Assembly: GCA_002293105.1 (NCBI GenBank)
Contig: DBCP01000147.1
Location: 30,781 to 41,177, forward strand
Length of the DNA stretch: 10,397 bases
Reading direction: 5' to 3'
Source of the DNA: Bacteroidetes bacterium UBA955
GTDB taxonomy: Bacteria > Bacteroidota > Bacteroidia > NS11-12g > UBA955
Shown here: positions 1 to 7,117 of the stretch, in pieces
How the letters are laid out: every line of letters begins with the position of its first letter
How positions within the stretch are numbered: position 1 is the stretch's first letter
Made by a program: the position numbers and the translations under genes
Notes under the pieces: model-generated
What the model was told of the DNA's origin: nothing
Database searches by the model: none
Seen by the model: the letters and a program-made list of their open reading frames with translations, nothing else

Positions 1-672
1 GTGGCCGTAGACCCCTCCAGCCCTTTCAACCTGGGTTCACTCCTCGGTGATCGGCTGCGGATGCCCGGATTGTTTTTAGACCCCAAAGTCTATATCCGCA
101 GCGTTTCCGCCAGAGGCTCTTTGGGAGGATTGTGCGCCAGCATCATCGAAATCTGCGATGTGTTAAAGCAAGCTCGGTTCGACCATATCATCGTGGAAAC
201 GGTGGGGGTTGGACAAAGTGAGATAGAAATTGCCGGTATTGCTGATACCACCGTGGTTGTTACTGTGCCAGAAAGCGGCGATGAAGTGCAAACCCTCAAG
301 AGCGGTATCATGGAAATCGCTGATATTTTCGTGGTCAACAAAAGTGACCGTGAGGGGGCCGACGCTTTTGCCAACCACCTAAAAAAATTGGCCCATTATC
401 GGATGGGGGATGGCGCCTGGGAAGCTCCGGTGGTGAAGACTGTGGCTATGGAAGGCACGGGTATTCAGGCATTGAGCGAAGCCATCATTTCCCACCAAAC
501 ACAAGGAATTTCCAACCAACGCAAATTGCACCTGCTCGCTGAAAAAGCCTACCGACTCATTCAACGCAATCGCATGCAAGACATTTCACTGAGCGACCTG
601 CGAAACCAAATCGCGGAAAATCAAACCACAGAAGAATTCAACCTCTACAGGTTTACCAAAAAATTCGCTTAA
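1..672 (+). CDS. meaB: MeaB/ArgK-type GTPase, methylmalonyl-CoA mutase chaperone (5'-truncated)
   Basis: C-terminal 223 residues of a G3E-family P-loop GTPase of the MeaB/ArgK group, known to load and protect adenosylcobalamin in methylmalonyl-CoA mutase, a cytosolic step of propionyl-CoA metabolism. Visible motifs are VAVDPSSP at residues 1-8, ETVGVGQSE (66-74, the G3/switch II region in its MeaB form) and NKSD (113-116, G4, guanine specificity). The Walker A loop, normally about 90 residues before VDPSS, is missing because the window starts inside the gene. The GTG at base 1 is therefore an internal valine codon, not a start. With the missing part the protein would be about 310-330 residues, normal for the family. 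The C-terminal helical region (about 165-223), which mediates dimerisation in the family, is present. The stop lies 8 bp from the convergent stop of the T9SS gene. The family assignment is firm; the mutase itself is not in the window. Confidence 0.93.
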   Translation: MAVDPSSPFNLGSLLGDRLRMPGLFLDPKVYIRSVSARGSLGGLCASIIEICDVLKQARFDHIIVETVGVGQSEIEIAGIADTTVVVTVPESGDEVQTLKSGIMEIADIFVVNKSDREGADAFANHLKKLAHYRMGDGAWEAPVVKTVAMEGTGIQALSEAIISHQTQGISNQRKLHLLAEKAYRLIQRNRMQDISLSDLRNQIAENQTTEEFNLYRFTKKFA

Positions 673-680
673 CCTTTTGA

Positions 681-3146
681 TTATTGAACCATTACGGTGG
701 CCACAGAACCCCCGGCTTTGATGGTATACAATCCCTGCGACAATCCCTTCACATCCACCCTCACATCTGTCCCAACACACACACCGTTTCGAACAACTGC
801 ACCCATGTGATTCATCAGCTGCCAATCACCGCTCAATGCACGTCCTTCAGCAGAAATCCAAACCTCAGCCGATGCTGGATTCGGGTATACCCGCAAGGTA
901 GACTTCACAACTTTTACTCCAGCAAATTTATCGAGCAAACTCACCGCACAATTCGTTGAATAAGCCTGCCACTTGCTATCAAAATCGACCATCGCTCGGT
1001 TGTTAATCACCGTCTTCAATGGTAGCGTTTGGTATATCTGTACGCGATACTTCGCAAAGCCCACACTGCCCGCCGGATTGGCTTCAAAGGCACTCAAGTT
1101 GGCCTCCGGATAATCGATTACCAACACCCTACCTTTTTCAATGGTGTAGGAAGCCTTGGAAGGATAGAACGACAACAACTCTAAGCGCAACAAAGGCAAA
1201 TTGGCATCCAAGGTATCCACCAATACTGCACGCTTCACCATGGTGGTGCTTACGTTGCGAAAATCCACCCTATATTCCCACTCTTTGCTGCGGAAATCTA
1301 CAGTATCACCCTGTATGCTCTGCTTCATCACTTCAACCAGCCCGCCGCGGCGCGATAAACTCACCACATCCTTGGCCTCATTGTCTTTGGTATCAGCGTC
1401 TTTTTGCAAAATCCCAGTGCCTGTCTTCACCGAAAACTCAAATTCATCAGCCAATGCAGCATCCACTGGAATGCGTGTGAAAATCTCCAAATATTGAACG
1501 CCAAAAGCAGGCAAATTGCCAATGGCGTAAATAGCCTCTCCAGACACGTAATTATCTGGCTCAGGCAAACTCTGAAACGCGGTGATCGCCACTGGGTGTT
1601 TTACATGTACCGTACCGTTGGTCACTGGCGTACCTCCGTGATTCACCACTTTCACCAACACACGAACCTCGTCACCAGCCACTGAACCTGCTGGCACAAT
1701 TACATCCAAACCCACTTCCATATCACTCAACGTTGGCTGCTGATAATGCCCCAGGGTAACATAACTATAAACTCCTTTGCGAATGCGAGCAGTAGTATTG
1801 CCCAAACAAACCGAATACAAATGTTTGTCGGCGAGTGCACTCAACGTGTAATCACCTCCCACCAGCGCGATTGTAAAATGTCCGTTCGCATCCGTAACAG
1901 CAAAATTGATTTCACCACTGGTTTTATTCTCGAGACGAATCATGCGTGCCTCCAATCCTACTTCACCGTCGTCTTTGATACAGTTTGAGTTGATATCATA
2001 GAATAAATCGCCCACCAAATTTCCTGACTCCGGTTCGATTTTCGAAAAGTACTGTAAATCGGTATTCAATTCCCTAAAATTGCCCCAGATAAAGGCACCA
2101 TCACCCCGCTGCCCTAATGTAAAGTCACCCGTAATGCGATTACCCGTAAACTGAAGCGTGCTCCCGTTGTACACCAACAAGGATGTACCGTTGCCATTTT
2201 TAACAAATGTGCCACCAATCAACAAATCTGTACCAGACCCCATCAAGGTTTTTGGCTCACTCACACTGAAAGAATCAAAGCCCAACGCAGCGCTCCAAGT
2301 TCCTTGGAAAATAGCAATTTTTTTACTGCCATTGGCATCTTTGCCCAGTGCCGCAATTTTGCCATCAAACACACCCAATTCCAATATTTCTCCCGCAAAA
2401 GGCGAACCCACCCCACCCCAACCACCGTTGGCCGCTGTGTAATAAGCAATGTTCCCGGTAGAAGATCCGGCGAATTTTTGAAAATCCCCGCCAATGTATA
2501 AGCGATTGCCAACCACAGCCAATGAGCGAATCACCCCATCAGTTCCTTGGGTAGTGCCGCTGTTGCCCAAGTAAGACCAACTGCTACCGTTATAGGCTGC
2601 GATGTTTTGCACGGGACTGCCGTTGACGGTATTGTCGAATAGTCCGGCCACAATCAACTTATTATCGAACACGGTCATCGCGATGATCCCATTGTTGCGC
2701 GTATCTACCACACCAACCTCAGGTACCCATTTCAAGCCGTTCCATTTGTATAGATGGCTCACCGGGACATCCGCATCGCGCTCAGCATTGGCCATATAAG
2801 CGGCGGCGTACATGGTATCGCGATACAATGCAATCGAATGAAAGTTATACGTTCCTTTTACCGTTTTTACCGGTGCTGGAGTTGTTAATCCTGTGTAGTA
2901 GCTCCAATTCACCCCATTCCATCGCGCCATGGTGAAATCATTCACTTCGGCGGTGTTGGTTTCTTCAAACAGTGCCAAATATTCGTTACCTGCAGCAAAA
3001 GATGCAACAACCTTGGCGGGCAAACCCGATCCCAATGGTTGAAGCACCTGTGCTTGCGCAGACATGCACAAGACAGAGAATACGATCACTACAAAACGCA
3101 GACTCATCTCGTGCAATTTATACCATATGTAACACTTTTTCTTCAC
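681..3146 (-). CDS. T9SS-exported beta-propeller surface protein with type A sorting domain
   Basis: An 821-residue secreted protein that I cannot name. A signal peptide sits near residues 14-32 (hydrophobic FVVIVFSVLCM, then SAQAQ). Residues 36-370 contain seven repeats of 43-58 residues, each with a hydrophobic strand such as DNKLIVAGLF or GNRLYIGGDF (near 48, 106, 158, 210, 258, 302 and 345), several accompanied by an aromatic WNG or YNG motif. This fits a seven-bladed, Kelch-like propeller. Residues 376-440 resemble a SdrD-B/prealbumin-like domain with a D-x-N-x-N-C-x-x-D-x-G-E stretch (384-395) that could bind calcium. Residues 473-740 look like DUF11/CARDB-type beta-sandwich repeats. 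Residues 752-821 are a T9SS type A sorting domain (VYPNP at 753-757, GLYTIK at 805-810), which marks proteins for export across the outer membrane and cell-surface attachment or release. The GTG start abuts the previous stop and has a GGAGG 9 nt upstream; an in-frame ATG at 3107 (residue 14) gives a more classical signal peptide. Adhesion or matrix binding is only a guess. Confidence 0.9.
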   Translation of the reverse strand: MKKKCYIWYKLHEMSLRFVVIVFSVLCMSAQAQVLQPLGSGLPAKVVASFAAGNEYLALFEETNTAEVNDFTMARWNGVNWSYYTGLTTPAPVKTVKGTYNFHSIALYRDTMYAAAYMANAERDADVPVSHLYKWNGLKWVPEVGVVDTRNNGIIAMTVFDNKLIVAGLFDNTVNGSPVQNIAAYNGSSWSYLGNSGTTQGTDGVIRSLAVVGNRLYIGGDFQKFAGSSTGNIAYYTAANGGWGGVGSPFAGEILELGVFDGKIAALGKDANGSKKIAIFQGTWSAALGFDSFSVSEPKTLMGSGTDLLIGGTFVKNGNGTSLLVYNGSTLQFTGNRITGDFTLGQRGDGAFIWGNFRELNTDLQYFSKIEPESGNLVGDLFYDINSNCIKDDGEVGLEARMIRLENKTSGEINFAVTDANGHFTIALVGGDYTLSALADKHLYSVCLGNTTARIRKGVYSYVTLGHYQQPTLSDMEVGLDVIVPAGSVAGDEVRVLVKVVNHGGTPVTNGTVHVKHPVAITAFQSLPEPDNYVSGEAIYAIGNLPAFGVQYLEIFTRIPVDAALADEFEFSVKTGTGILQKDADTKDNEAKDVVSLSRRGGLVEVMKQSIQGDTVDFRSKEWEYRVDFRNVSTTMVKRAVLVDTLDANLPLLRLELLSFYPSKASYTIEKGRVLVIDYPEANLSAFEANPAGSVGFAKYRVQIYQTLPLKTVINNRAMVDFDSKWQAYSTNCAVSLLDKFAGVKVVKSTLRVYPNPASAEVWISAEGRALSGDWQLMNHMGAVVRNGVCVGTDVRVDVKGLSQGLYTIKAGGSVATVMVQ

Positions 3147-4460
3147 TTATTGAATCCTCCATGAATAATGGGCCGACAAACCCGCTGACCAACCCCTTGA
3201 TTCCAGGGCGGCATTCGGGACATACATGGGACTTAGCATCGATTGCGCATTCAAACGCAACCCGATAGCATGACTATAATTCAATCGTTTTTCAACACCT
3301 ACGGCCAAACGCAAGCCCATCACCCAAGCGCGGAATTGCTCGGAAGATTGTGCTTTCTGCAGAAGGGTTTGGTAATCCAAGGTTTGTGCACCCGCTGAAA
3401 TCCCCAATCGATTGGCAGAAACCAATATTTCCGGGGTGATGCTCAATCCTTTTTTCCAGGGAAAATGACCTGTGTAACCCATCGGAATGGATAGCATGGT
3501 GTAGGTATTTTGCGATTGGAAAGAGACCTGAGGACCTAGCCCCAAATATCCAAAGATGGGATAATAGCCCAAAGCATCCGAGGTTTGTCCCTGTATAACG
3601 GTTGCCGGCATGCTGTCACGAAAATCAAAGCGCTGTTGGGTGCGATTTTCGGCATACGCCAATCCCAATTTCACCGAATGCTTGGCACTCAATTGAAACA
3701 ACAAGCCTGCTTGTATGCGAGAAGCGCTCAGGGCAAACTCGCCTGTTTTCATACGATCAAAATAATTCTTGTGGATGTAATTGCCATAATCACTCTTGGC
3801 ACGGTACATCAGACCGGTTTGATTGGCATCTGCACCAACTTCCACAGTCCAACGACCGGGCATCAAAGGTTTGCGCAGGCCTTTACTCCATGACAACGGA
3901 ACCAAAGTAATAATCTGATCCGCAGTTGCATCATCTGTTTGGGTGCTCCACTGTGCAATAAAATCTTTGGTTCGTGCATCTGTTTCGTAAGCATCGCGAT
4001 CAGCCACTTGCAAATCATCAACAGCGTTAGAAACAGATTGTTCCGGTGCGCGGTTCAAATGATCGGTGGGTGTTGCTTTGCGCAAAACACGGGCAGATTT
4101 ATTGAGCGCCTCGGTATTTGAAACACTTGGGGTCTCACTCGATGGTGATGCTTTTTGGTTGCTTGCAGTTGACTCAGCAGGCGATTCCGTTTGGATCTGA
4201 GCCACGGTGGGCTTCGCTGATTGATTCGTATTTTTCAGACTCCACTGAACAGCAGCCACACTTAACACAGACAAGAGAACGCCGGCAGCTAACCAATACC
4301 ATATGAATTTGCTCCGGCGTTCTTTGCGGTCAAGGGCAGCGTCTATCGACTGCCATAAGCCAGCGTCGGGATTCGGGGTAAAATCCTCGAATTGCTGGTT
4401 TAACCATTTGTCGATATGTCTATTACTGTTTTCCAGTGTCCTTGTTTCTTTGTTGTTCAA
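3147..4460 (-). CDS. Single-TM putative anti-sigma factor with C-terminal outer-membrane beta-barrel-like domain
   Basis: A 437-residue protein, probably the membrane partner of the sigma factor encoded just upstream. Residues 1-51 are a charged, presumably cytoplasmic segment containing NPDAGLWQSIDAAL (30-43), similar to the P-x-x-x-W-x-x-I-x-x-x-L pattern common in Bacteroidota proteins encoded next to ECF sigma factors. Residues 52-73 form one transmembrane helix preceded by RKERRSK (45-51), suggesting the N-terminus is inside. Residues 74-200 are a low-complexity Ser/Thr/Ala/Gln-rich linker. Residues 203-437 show alternating amphipathic beta strands rich in Gly and aromatics and end in HYSWRIQ, like small PorT/OmpW-type outer-membrane barrels. 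The first 38 nt overlap the sigma gene, which suggests coupled translation. The start appears to be TTG; the first in-frame ATG is residue 200, well past the TM helix, so a non-ATG start is required. I see no zinc-binding anti-sigma (ZAS) motif and no FecR domain. The anti-sigma role is inferred from context and layout. Confidence 0.75.
   Translation of the reverse strand: MNNKETRTLENSNRHIDKWLNQQFEDFTPNPDAGLWQSIDAALDRKERRSKFIWYWLAAGVLLSVLSVAAVQWSLKNTNQSAKPTVAQIQTESPAESTASNQKASPSSETPSVSNTEALNKSARVLRKATPTDHLNRAPEQSVSNAVDDLQVADRDAYETDARTKDFIAQWSTQTDDATADQIITLVPLSWSKGLRKPLMPGRWTVEVGADANQTGLMYRAKSDYGNYIHKNYFDRMKTGEFALSASRIQAGLLFQLSAKHSVKLGLAYAENRTQQRFDFRDSMPATVIQGQTSDALGYYPIFGYLGLGPQVSFQSQNTYTMLSIPMGYTGHFPWKKGLSITPEILVSANRLGISAGAQTLDYQTLLQKAQSSEQFRAWVMGLRLAVGVEKRLNYSHAIGLRLNAQSMLSPMYVPNAALESRGWSAGLSAHYSWRIQ
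3156..3160 (-). promoter_or_regulatory. Shine-Dalgarno-like GGAGG before the T9SS gene
   Basis: On the minus strand GGAGG lies 9 nt before the GTG at 3146, inside the last codons (Trp-Arg) of the upstream membrane-protein gene. It is the only clear Shine-Dalgarno-like sequence at a start in this window. It favours the GTG start and coupled translation. Bacteroidota rarely depend on such sites and the bases are also coding, so chance is possible. Confidence 0.4.
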
Positions 4461-4977
4461 CCAATTCTTTTAACAACACGCGTGCCCTGTGCAAAAGACT
4501 TTTGCTATTGGAGATGGTGGTACCGAGCGATTCTGCGATCTCTTTGTGCGACAATTTATCGATGGCGTATAAGTTAATAACCATGCGATAATTCTCTGGG
4601 AGAGACATCAAACATTGAAACACTTCTTCAATTTCCATGAAATCCGACGAAACCTCTACGGAATCTGTGGTTTCATCCACCACGTCAACCACATCCACAT
4701 GAATGGGGCCGCGCGATGTTTTCCGAAATCTGGAAAGTGCCAAGTTGATAAATACCCGACTCATCCATCCTTCCAATTGCGAAGGATCTTTTAGGGAAGT
4801 TATGCTGTCAAAGACCTTGATGAAGCCATCTTGTAACAAGTCTTGAGCATCCGCGCGGCTGTTTGAGTATCTTAGACAAAAACCGAACATTTTGGCACCG
4901 TACTTCTCATAAAGAGATTTCTGGGCGATTCGGTCTTTGTTGACACATCCGGCTATGATATCATCGTTGTTTAGCAA
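4423..4977 (-). CDS. ECF-family RNA polymerase sigma factor (sigma-70 family)
   Basis: A 184-residue cytoplasmic sigma factor of the extracytoplasmic-function type, which directs RNA polymerase to a specific promoter set. Region 2 spans about residues 19-88, with the core-binding and -10 recognition part around DAQDLLQDGFIKVF (43-56). A variable acidic linker (94-112, with repeated VDVVD) follows. Region 4 spans about 117-172, with the -35-binding helix-turn-helix at SHKEIAESLGTT (143-154) and SNSKSLLHRAR (156-166). The length is typical for the family. The only start giving a full region 2 is TTG at 4977, since an in-frame TAA lies at 4992-4990; the next ATG (residue 30) would remove the beginning of region 2. 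It is the first gene of the minus-strand block, so it probably controls the membrane protein and T9SS protein downstream, and possibly itself. The exact ECF subgroup cannot be told by eye. Confidence 0.93.
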   Translation of the reverse strand: MLNNDDIIAGCVNKDRIAQKSLYEKYGAKMFGFCLRYSNSRADAQDLLQDGFIKVFDSITSLKDPSQLEGWMSRVFINLALSRFRKTSRGPIHVDVVDVVDETTDSVEVSSDFMEIEEVFQCLMSLPENYRMVINLYAIDKLSHKEIAESLGTTISNSKSLLHRARVLLKELVEQQRNKDTGKQ

Positions 4978-4993
4978 GTAGCTTCGGTATTAT

Positions 4994-5017
4994 GACGCAC
5001 AAAAGAGAAATGGTTGC
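4994..5017 (-). promoter_or_regulatory. Possible ECF-type promoter for the sigma operon
   Basis: On the minus strand GCAACC (5017-5012) is followed after 14 nt by CGTC (4997-4994), which resembles the AAC-rich -35 and CGTC -10 elements used by many ECF sigma factors. It would allow self-regulation. Against it, transcription would begin only about 8 nt before the TTG start, leaving almost no leader, and such short motifs arise often by chance. On the same strand TACATTTT (5030-5023) is a 7/8 match to the housekeeping TAnnTTTG element and is an alternative. Confidence 0.2.
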
Positions 5018-5021
5018 AAAG

Positions 5022-5037
5022 AAAAATGTAAAAATGT
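5022..5037. repeat. Tandem direct repeat AAAAATGT x2
   Basis: Two perfect adjacent copies of AAAAATGT (5022-5029 and 5030-5037), centred about 50 bp upstream of the sigma factor start. It could be a regulator binding site or part of a promoter (it contains TACATTTT on the minus strand), or simply AT-rich sequence. Confidence 0.45.
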
Positions 5038-5092
5038 GAGAATTATGCGTATAACTACTACAGCGACCGCATTTTAGGCCACTTTTGCTTCG

Positions 5093-5100
5093 TAAATTTG
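5093..5100 (+). promoter_or_regulatory. Bacteroidota-type -7 promoter element for the E1 gene
   Basis: TAAATTTG matches the housekeeping Bacteroidota element TAnnTTTG exactly and lies 28 nt before the GTG start at 5129, leaving a leader of roughly 20-25 nt. The matching -33 TTTG is not clear: the best candidate is a TTTTA around 5072-5076 at about the right distance. Confidence 0.5.
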
Positions 5101-5128
5101 AAATTCTAGTCCCTAATTGTGAGCCATT

Positions 5129-7117
5129 GTGAAATTTAATAGAAAGGATCTTAGCGATACCGAGTTGTTGCAACTTTACCGCGGCATCCTTAAACCACGC
5201 ATGATTGAAGAAAAAATGCTGGTTCTACTACGCCAAGGAAAAGTGGGTAAATGGTTTAGCGGCATTGGGCAAGAAGCGATTTCTGTGGGAATGACCATGG
5301 CGTTGGATTCAGACGAATACATCATGCCCTTGCACCGCAACCTAGGCGTATTTACTTCCCGCGGAATTCCTTTCGGCAAATTGTTCGCCCAATGGCAAGG
5401 AAAAAAATCTGGATTCAGCAAAGGACGTGAGCGCAGCTTCCATTTTGGCACCAACGAATACGCCATTGTGGGTATGATTTCCCATCTCGGGGCGATGCTC
5501 GGCGTAGCCAATGGGGTTTCTCTTGCGCACAAAATCAATAACCGCAAGAAAATCTCTGTGGCTTTTTCTGGCGATGGCGGCACCTCGGAAGGCGACTTTC
5601 ACGAAGCGCTCAACGTAGCCGCCGTTTGGCAATTGCCTGTTATCTTTTTGATTGAAAATAACGGATACGGACTTAGCACGCCCTCCAATGAGCAGTTTCG
5701 CTGTAAGCAATTCATCGACAAAGGCATCGGCTATGGCATGGAAGCCATCCAAGTCGATGGGAACAACATACTCGAAGTATACCACGCAGCAAATTATTGG
5801 GCGGAAGAACTCAGGAACAATCCCCGTCCGATCATCTTCGAAGCCATCACTTTTAGGATGCGCGGCCACGAAGAAGCCTCAGGGGTAAAGTATGTCCCCA
5901 CCCACCTTTTCGAAGAATGGGGCAAAAAAGACCCCCTCAGCAATTATGAAAACTACCTCATTGAGGAAGGCATACTCAACCCAGACCTGATCGATGCCTA
6001 TCGCAAAGAATTCTTGGAAGAAATCGAAAACGGACTAGAAACCACCTTCGCCGAAGAAGAAGTTACCCCAGTTACAGAGGAAGAAATTTCGGACATATAC
6101 GCACCCTACCATCCAACCAACATACTGCCACAAGCCGCCGACATAGAACCTGGTGAACGCGAATTGCGGCTCGTAGATGCCATAAAAGAAGCCCTAGAGC
6201 AGGGCATGGAACAGCATCCATCGTTGGTCATTATGGGACAAGATGTTGCCGAGTACGGCGGGGTATTCAAAATCACCGAGGGTTTCGTAGAGAAATTTGG
6301 CAAAGACCGCGTTAGAAATACCCCCATCACCGAAAGTTCGATTCTGGGGGCGGGTTATGGATTGAGCATCGCCAAGCACAAAGCCGTGGTGGAGATGCAA
6401 TTTTCAGACTTTGTCACCTGCGGTTTCAACCAGATTGTGAACAACTTGGCCAAGAGCCACTATCGTTGGGGTCAAATTGCAGACGTTGTGGTAAGAATGC
6501 CAACAGGCGCGGGTGTGCAAGCAGGTCCTTTCCACAGTCAAAGCACCGAAGCGTGGTTTTATCATACGCCGGGATTGAAAATCTACTATCCGTGCAACCC
6601 TTATGATGCCAAAGGCTTGTTGTTGCGTGCGTTGGACGATCCAAATCCCGTTTTATTCTTCGAGCACAAATTGCTGTACCGCAGTGTGAGCGGCGCCGTT
6701 CCAACATCGCCCTACCTTATTGAAGAAGGCAAGGCCAACGTTTACAACCACGGCGATGATTTTTGCATCATTACTTACGGTTGGGGCGTGCACAAAGCCC
6801 TTGAAATCATTGAACAAAACCAATTGAAAGGTAGGGTTGTGGATTTGAGAACGCTCCTCCCCTGGGACCAAGAGACCGTTGTGGCCCAAGTAAAGTTGAC
6901 GGGAAAGGTGTTGGTTTTGACGGAAGACACCCTTACGGGCAGTATTGCATCGGACATTGCCGCATGGATCTCAGAAAATTGCTTTGAATACCTTGATGCC
7001 CCTGTGCAGCGCTTAGGTAGTTTAGACACCCCTGTTCCATTGGCAAAATCATTGGAAGACCACTTTTTGCCATGGCATAGACTGCGTGACACCTTGGATA
7101 GACTAATCGCATATTGA
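5129..7117 (+). CDS. Fused E1 (alpha-beta) thiamine-diphosphate 2-oxoacid dehydrogenase, probably branched-chain type
   Basis: A 662-residue cytosolic enzyme with both E1 subunits in one chain. Residues 1-330 are the alpha half, with the ThDP/Mg motif from GDG (148-150) to NN (177-178) and the active-site loop RGHEEASG (245-252, His247). Residues about 345-662 are the beta half, with PITESSILG containing Glu402, at the position of the glutamate that contacts the ThDP pyrimidine in human PDH beta. E1 decarboxylates a 2-oxoacid and transfers the acyl group to lipoyl-E2. Substrate is not certain: fused E1 proteins of this type in Bacteroidota are annotated as 2-oxoisovalerate (branched-chain) or pyruvate dehydrogenase. 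The branched-chain option is favoured by overall similarity to BCKDH. No E2 or E3 gene is in the window. The start is GTG, the only reasonable choice, because an in-frame TGA lies just upstream (5120-5122) and MKFNRKDLSD fits related N-termini. The stop overlaps the helicase start. Confidence 0.92.
   Translation: MKFNRKDLSDTELLQLYRGILKPRMIEEKMLVLLRQGKVGKWFSGIGQEAISVGMTMALDSDEYIMPLHRNLGVFTSRGIPFGKLFAQWQGKKSGFSKGRERSFHFGTNEYAIVGMISHLGAMLGVANGVSLAHKINNRKKISVAFSGDGGTSEGDFHEALNVAAVWQLPVIFLIENNGYGLSTPSNEQFRCKQFIDKGIGYGMEAIQVDGNNILEVYHAANYWAEELRNNPRPIIFEAITFRMRGHEEASGVKYVPTHLFEEWGKKDPLSNYENYLIEEGILNPDLIDAYRKEFLEEIENGLETTFAEEEVTPVTEEEISDIYAPYHPTNILPQAADIEPGERELRLVDAIKEALEQGMEQHPSLVIMGQDVAEYGGVFKITEGFVEKFGKDRVRNTPITESSILGAGYGLSIAKHKAVVEMQFSDFVTCGFNQIVNNLAKSHYRWGQIADVVVRMPTGAGVQAGPFHSQSTEAWFYHTPGLKIYYPCNPYDAKGLLLRALDDPNPVLFFEHKLLYRSVSGAVPTSPYLIEEGKANVYNHGDDFCIITYGWGVHKALEIIEQNQLKGRVVDLRTLLPWDQETVVAQVKLTGKVLVLTEDTLTGSIASDIAAWISENCFEYLDAPVQRLGSLDTPVPLAKSLEDHFLPWHRLRDTLDRLIAY

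Larger units (their letters stand above)
4978..5128. promoter_or_regulatory. Divergent intergenic region between sigma factor and E1 genes
   Basis: 151 bp without a credible coding region, AT-rich towards both ends, with genes leaving in both directions. It must hold the promoters for the sigma operon (minus) and the E1/helicase pair (plus). Within it I can see a TAnnTTTG element for the plus strand, a tandem AAAAATGT repeat, a possible ECF-type promoter on the minus strand, and an imperfect TTAT-N4-ATAA palindrome at 5043-5054. No riboswitch or small-RNA structure is apparent. Confidence 0.6.

Noticed and set aside
1..3. GTG at the first base as a real start codon for the MeaB gene
   Set aside because: It encodes the valine of the internal VAVDPSSP motif; the Walker A loop that must precede it is missing, so the gene is truncated by the window edge.
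640..653. AACCT-CTAC-AGGTT hairpin near the end of meaB as a terminator
   Set aside because: Only 5 bp, entirely inside the coding region, and not followed by a T-run on either strand.
684..959. Plus-strand open frames within the T9SS gene (this one and others up to about 2800)
   Set aside because: They lie antisense to a well-supported long gene, have no recognisable motifs, and show low-complexity compositions typical of shadow frames.
3585..3910. Two overlapping plus-strand frames of 102 codons inside the membrane-protein gene
   Set aside because: Antisense to a gene with a clear TM helix and barrel-like domain; Cys/His-rich translations without domain features.
4678..4697. Repeated VDVVD codons in the sigma factor linker as a sign of repeat expansion
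   Set aside because: Only two short imperfect units in a naturally variable linker between regions 2 and 4.
5043..5054. TTATGCGTATAA palindrome as an operator
   Set aside because: Only TTAT/ATAA pair perfectly and the centre is mismatched; such a short AT-rich palindrome is expected by chance.
4961..5173. A 70-codon minus-strand frame spanning the divergent intergenic region
   Set aside because: It overlaps both the E1 start and the sigma start, would cover the promoter element at 5093-5100, and shows no family resemblance.
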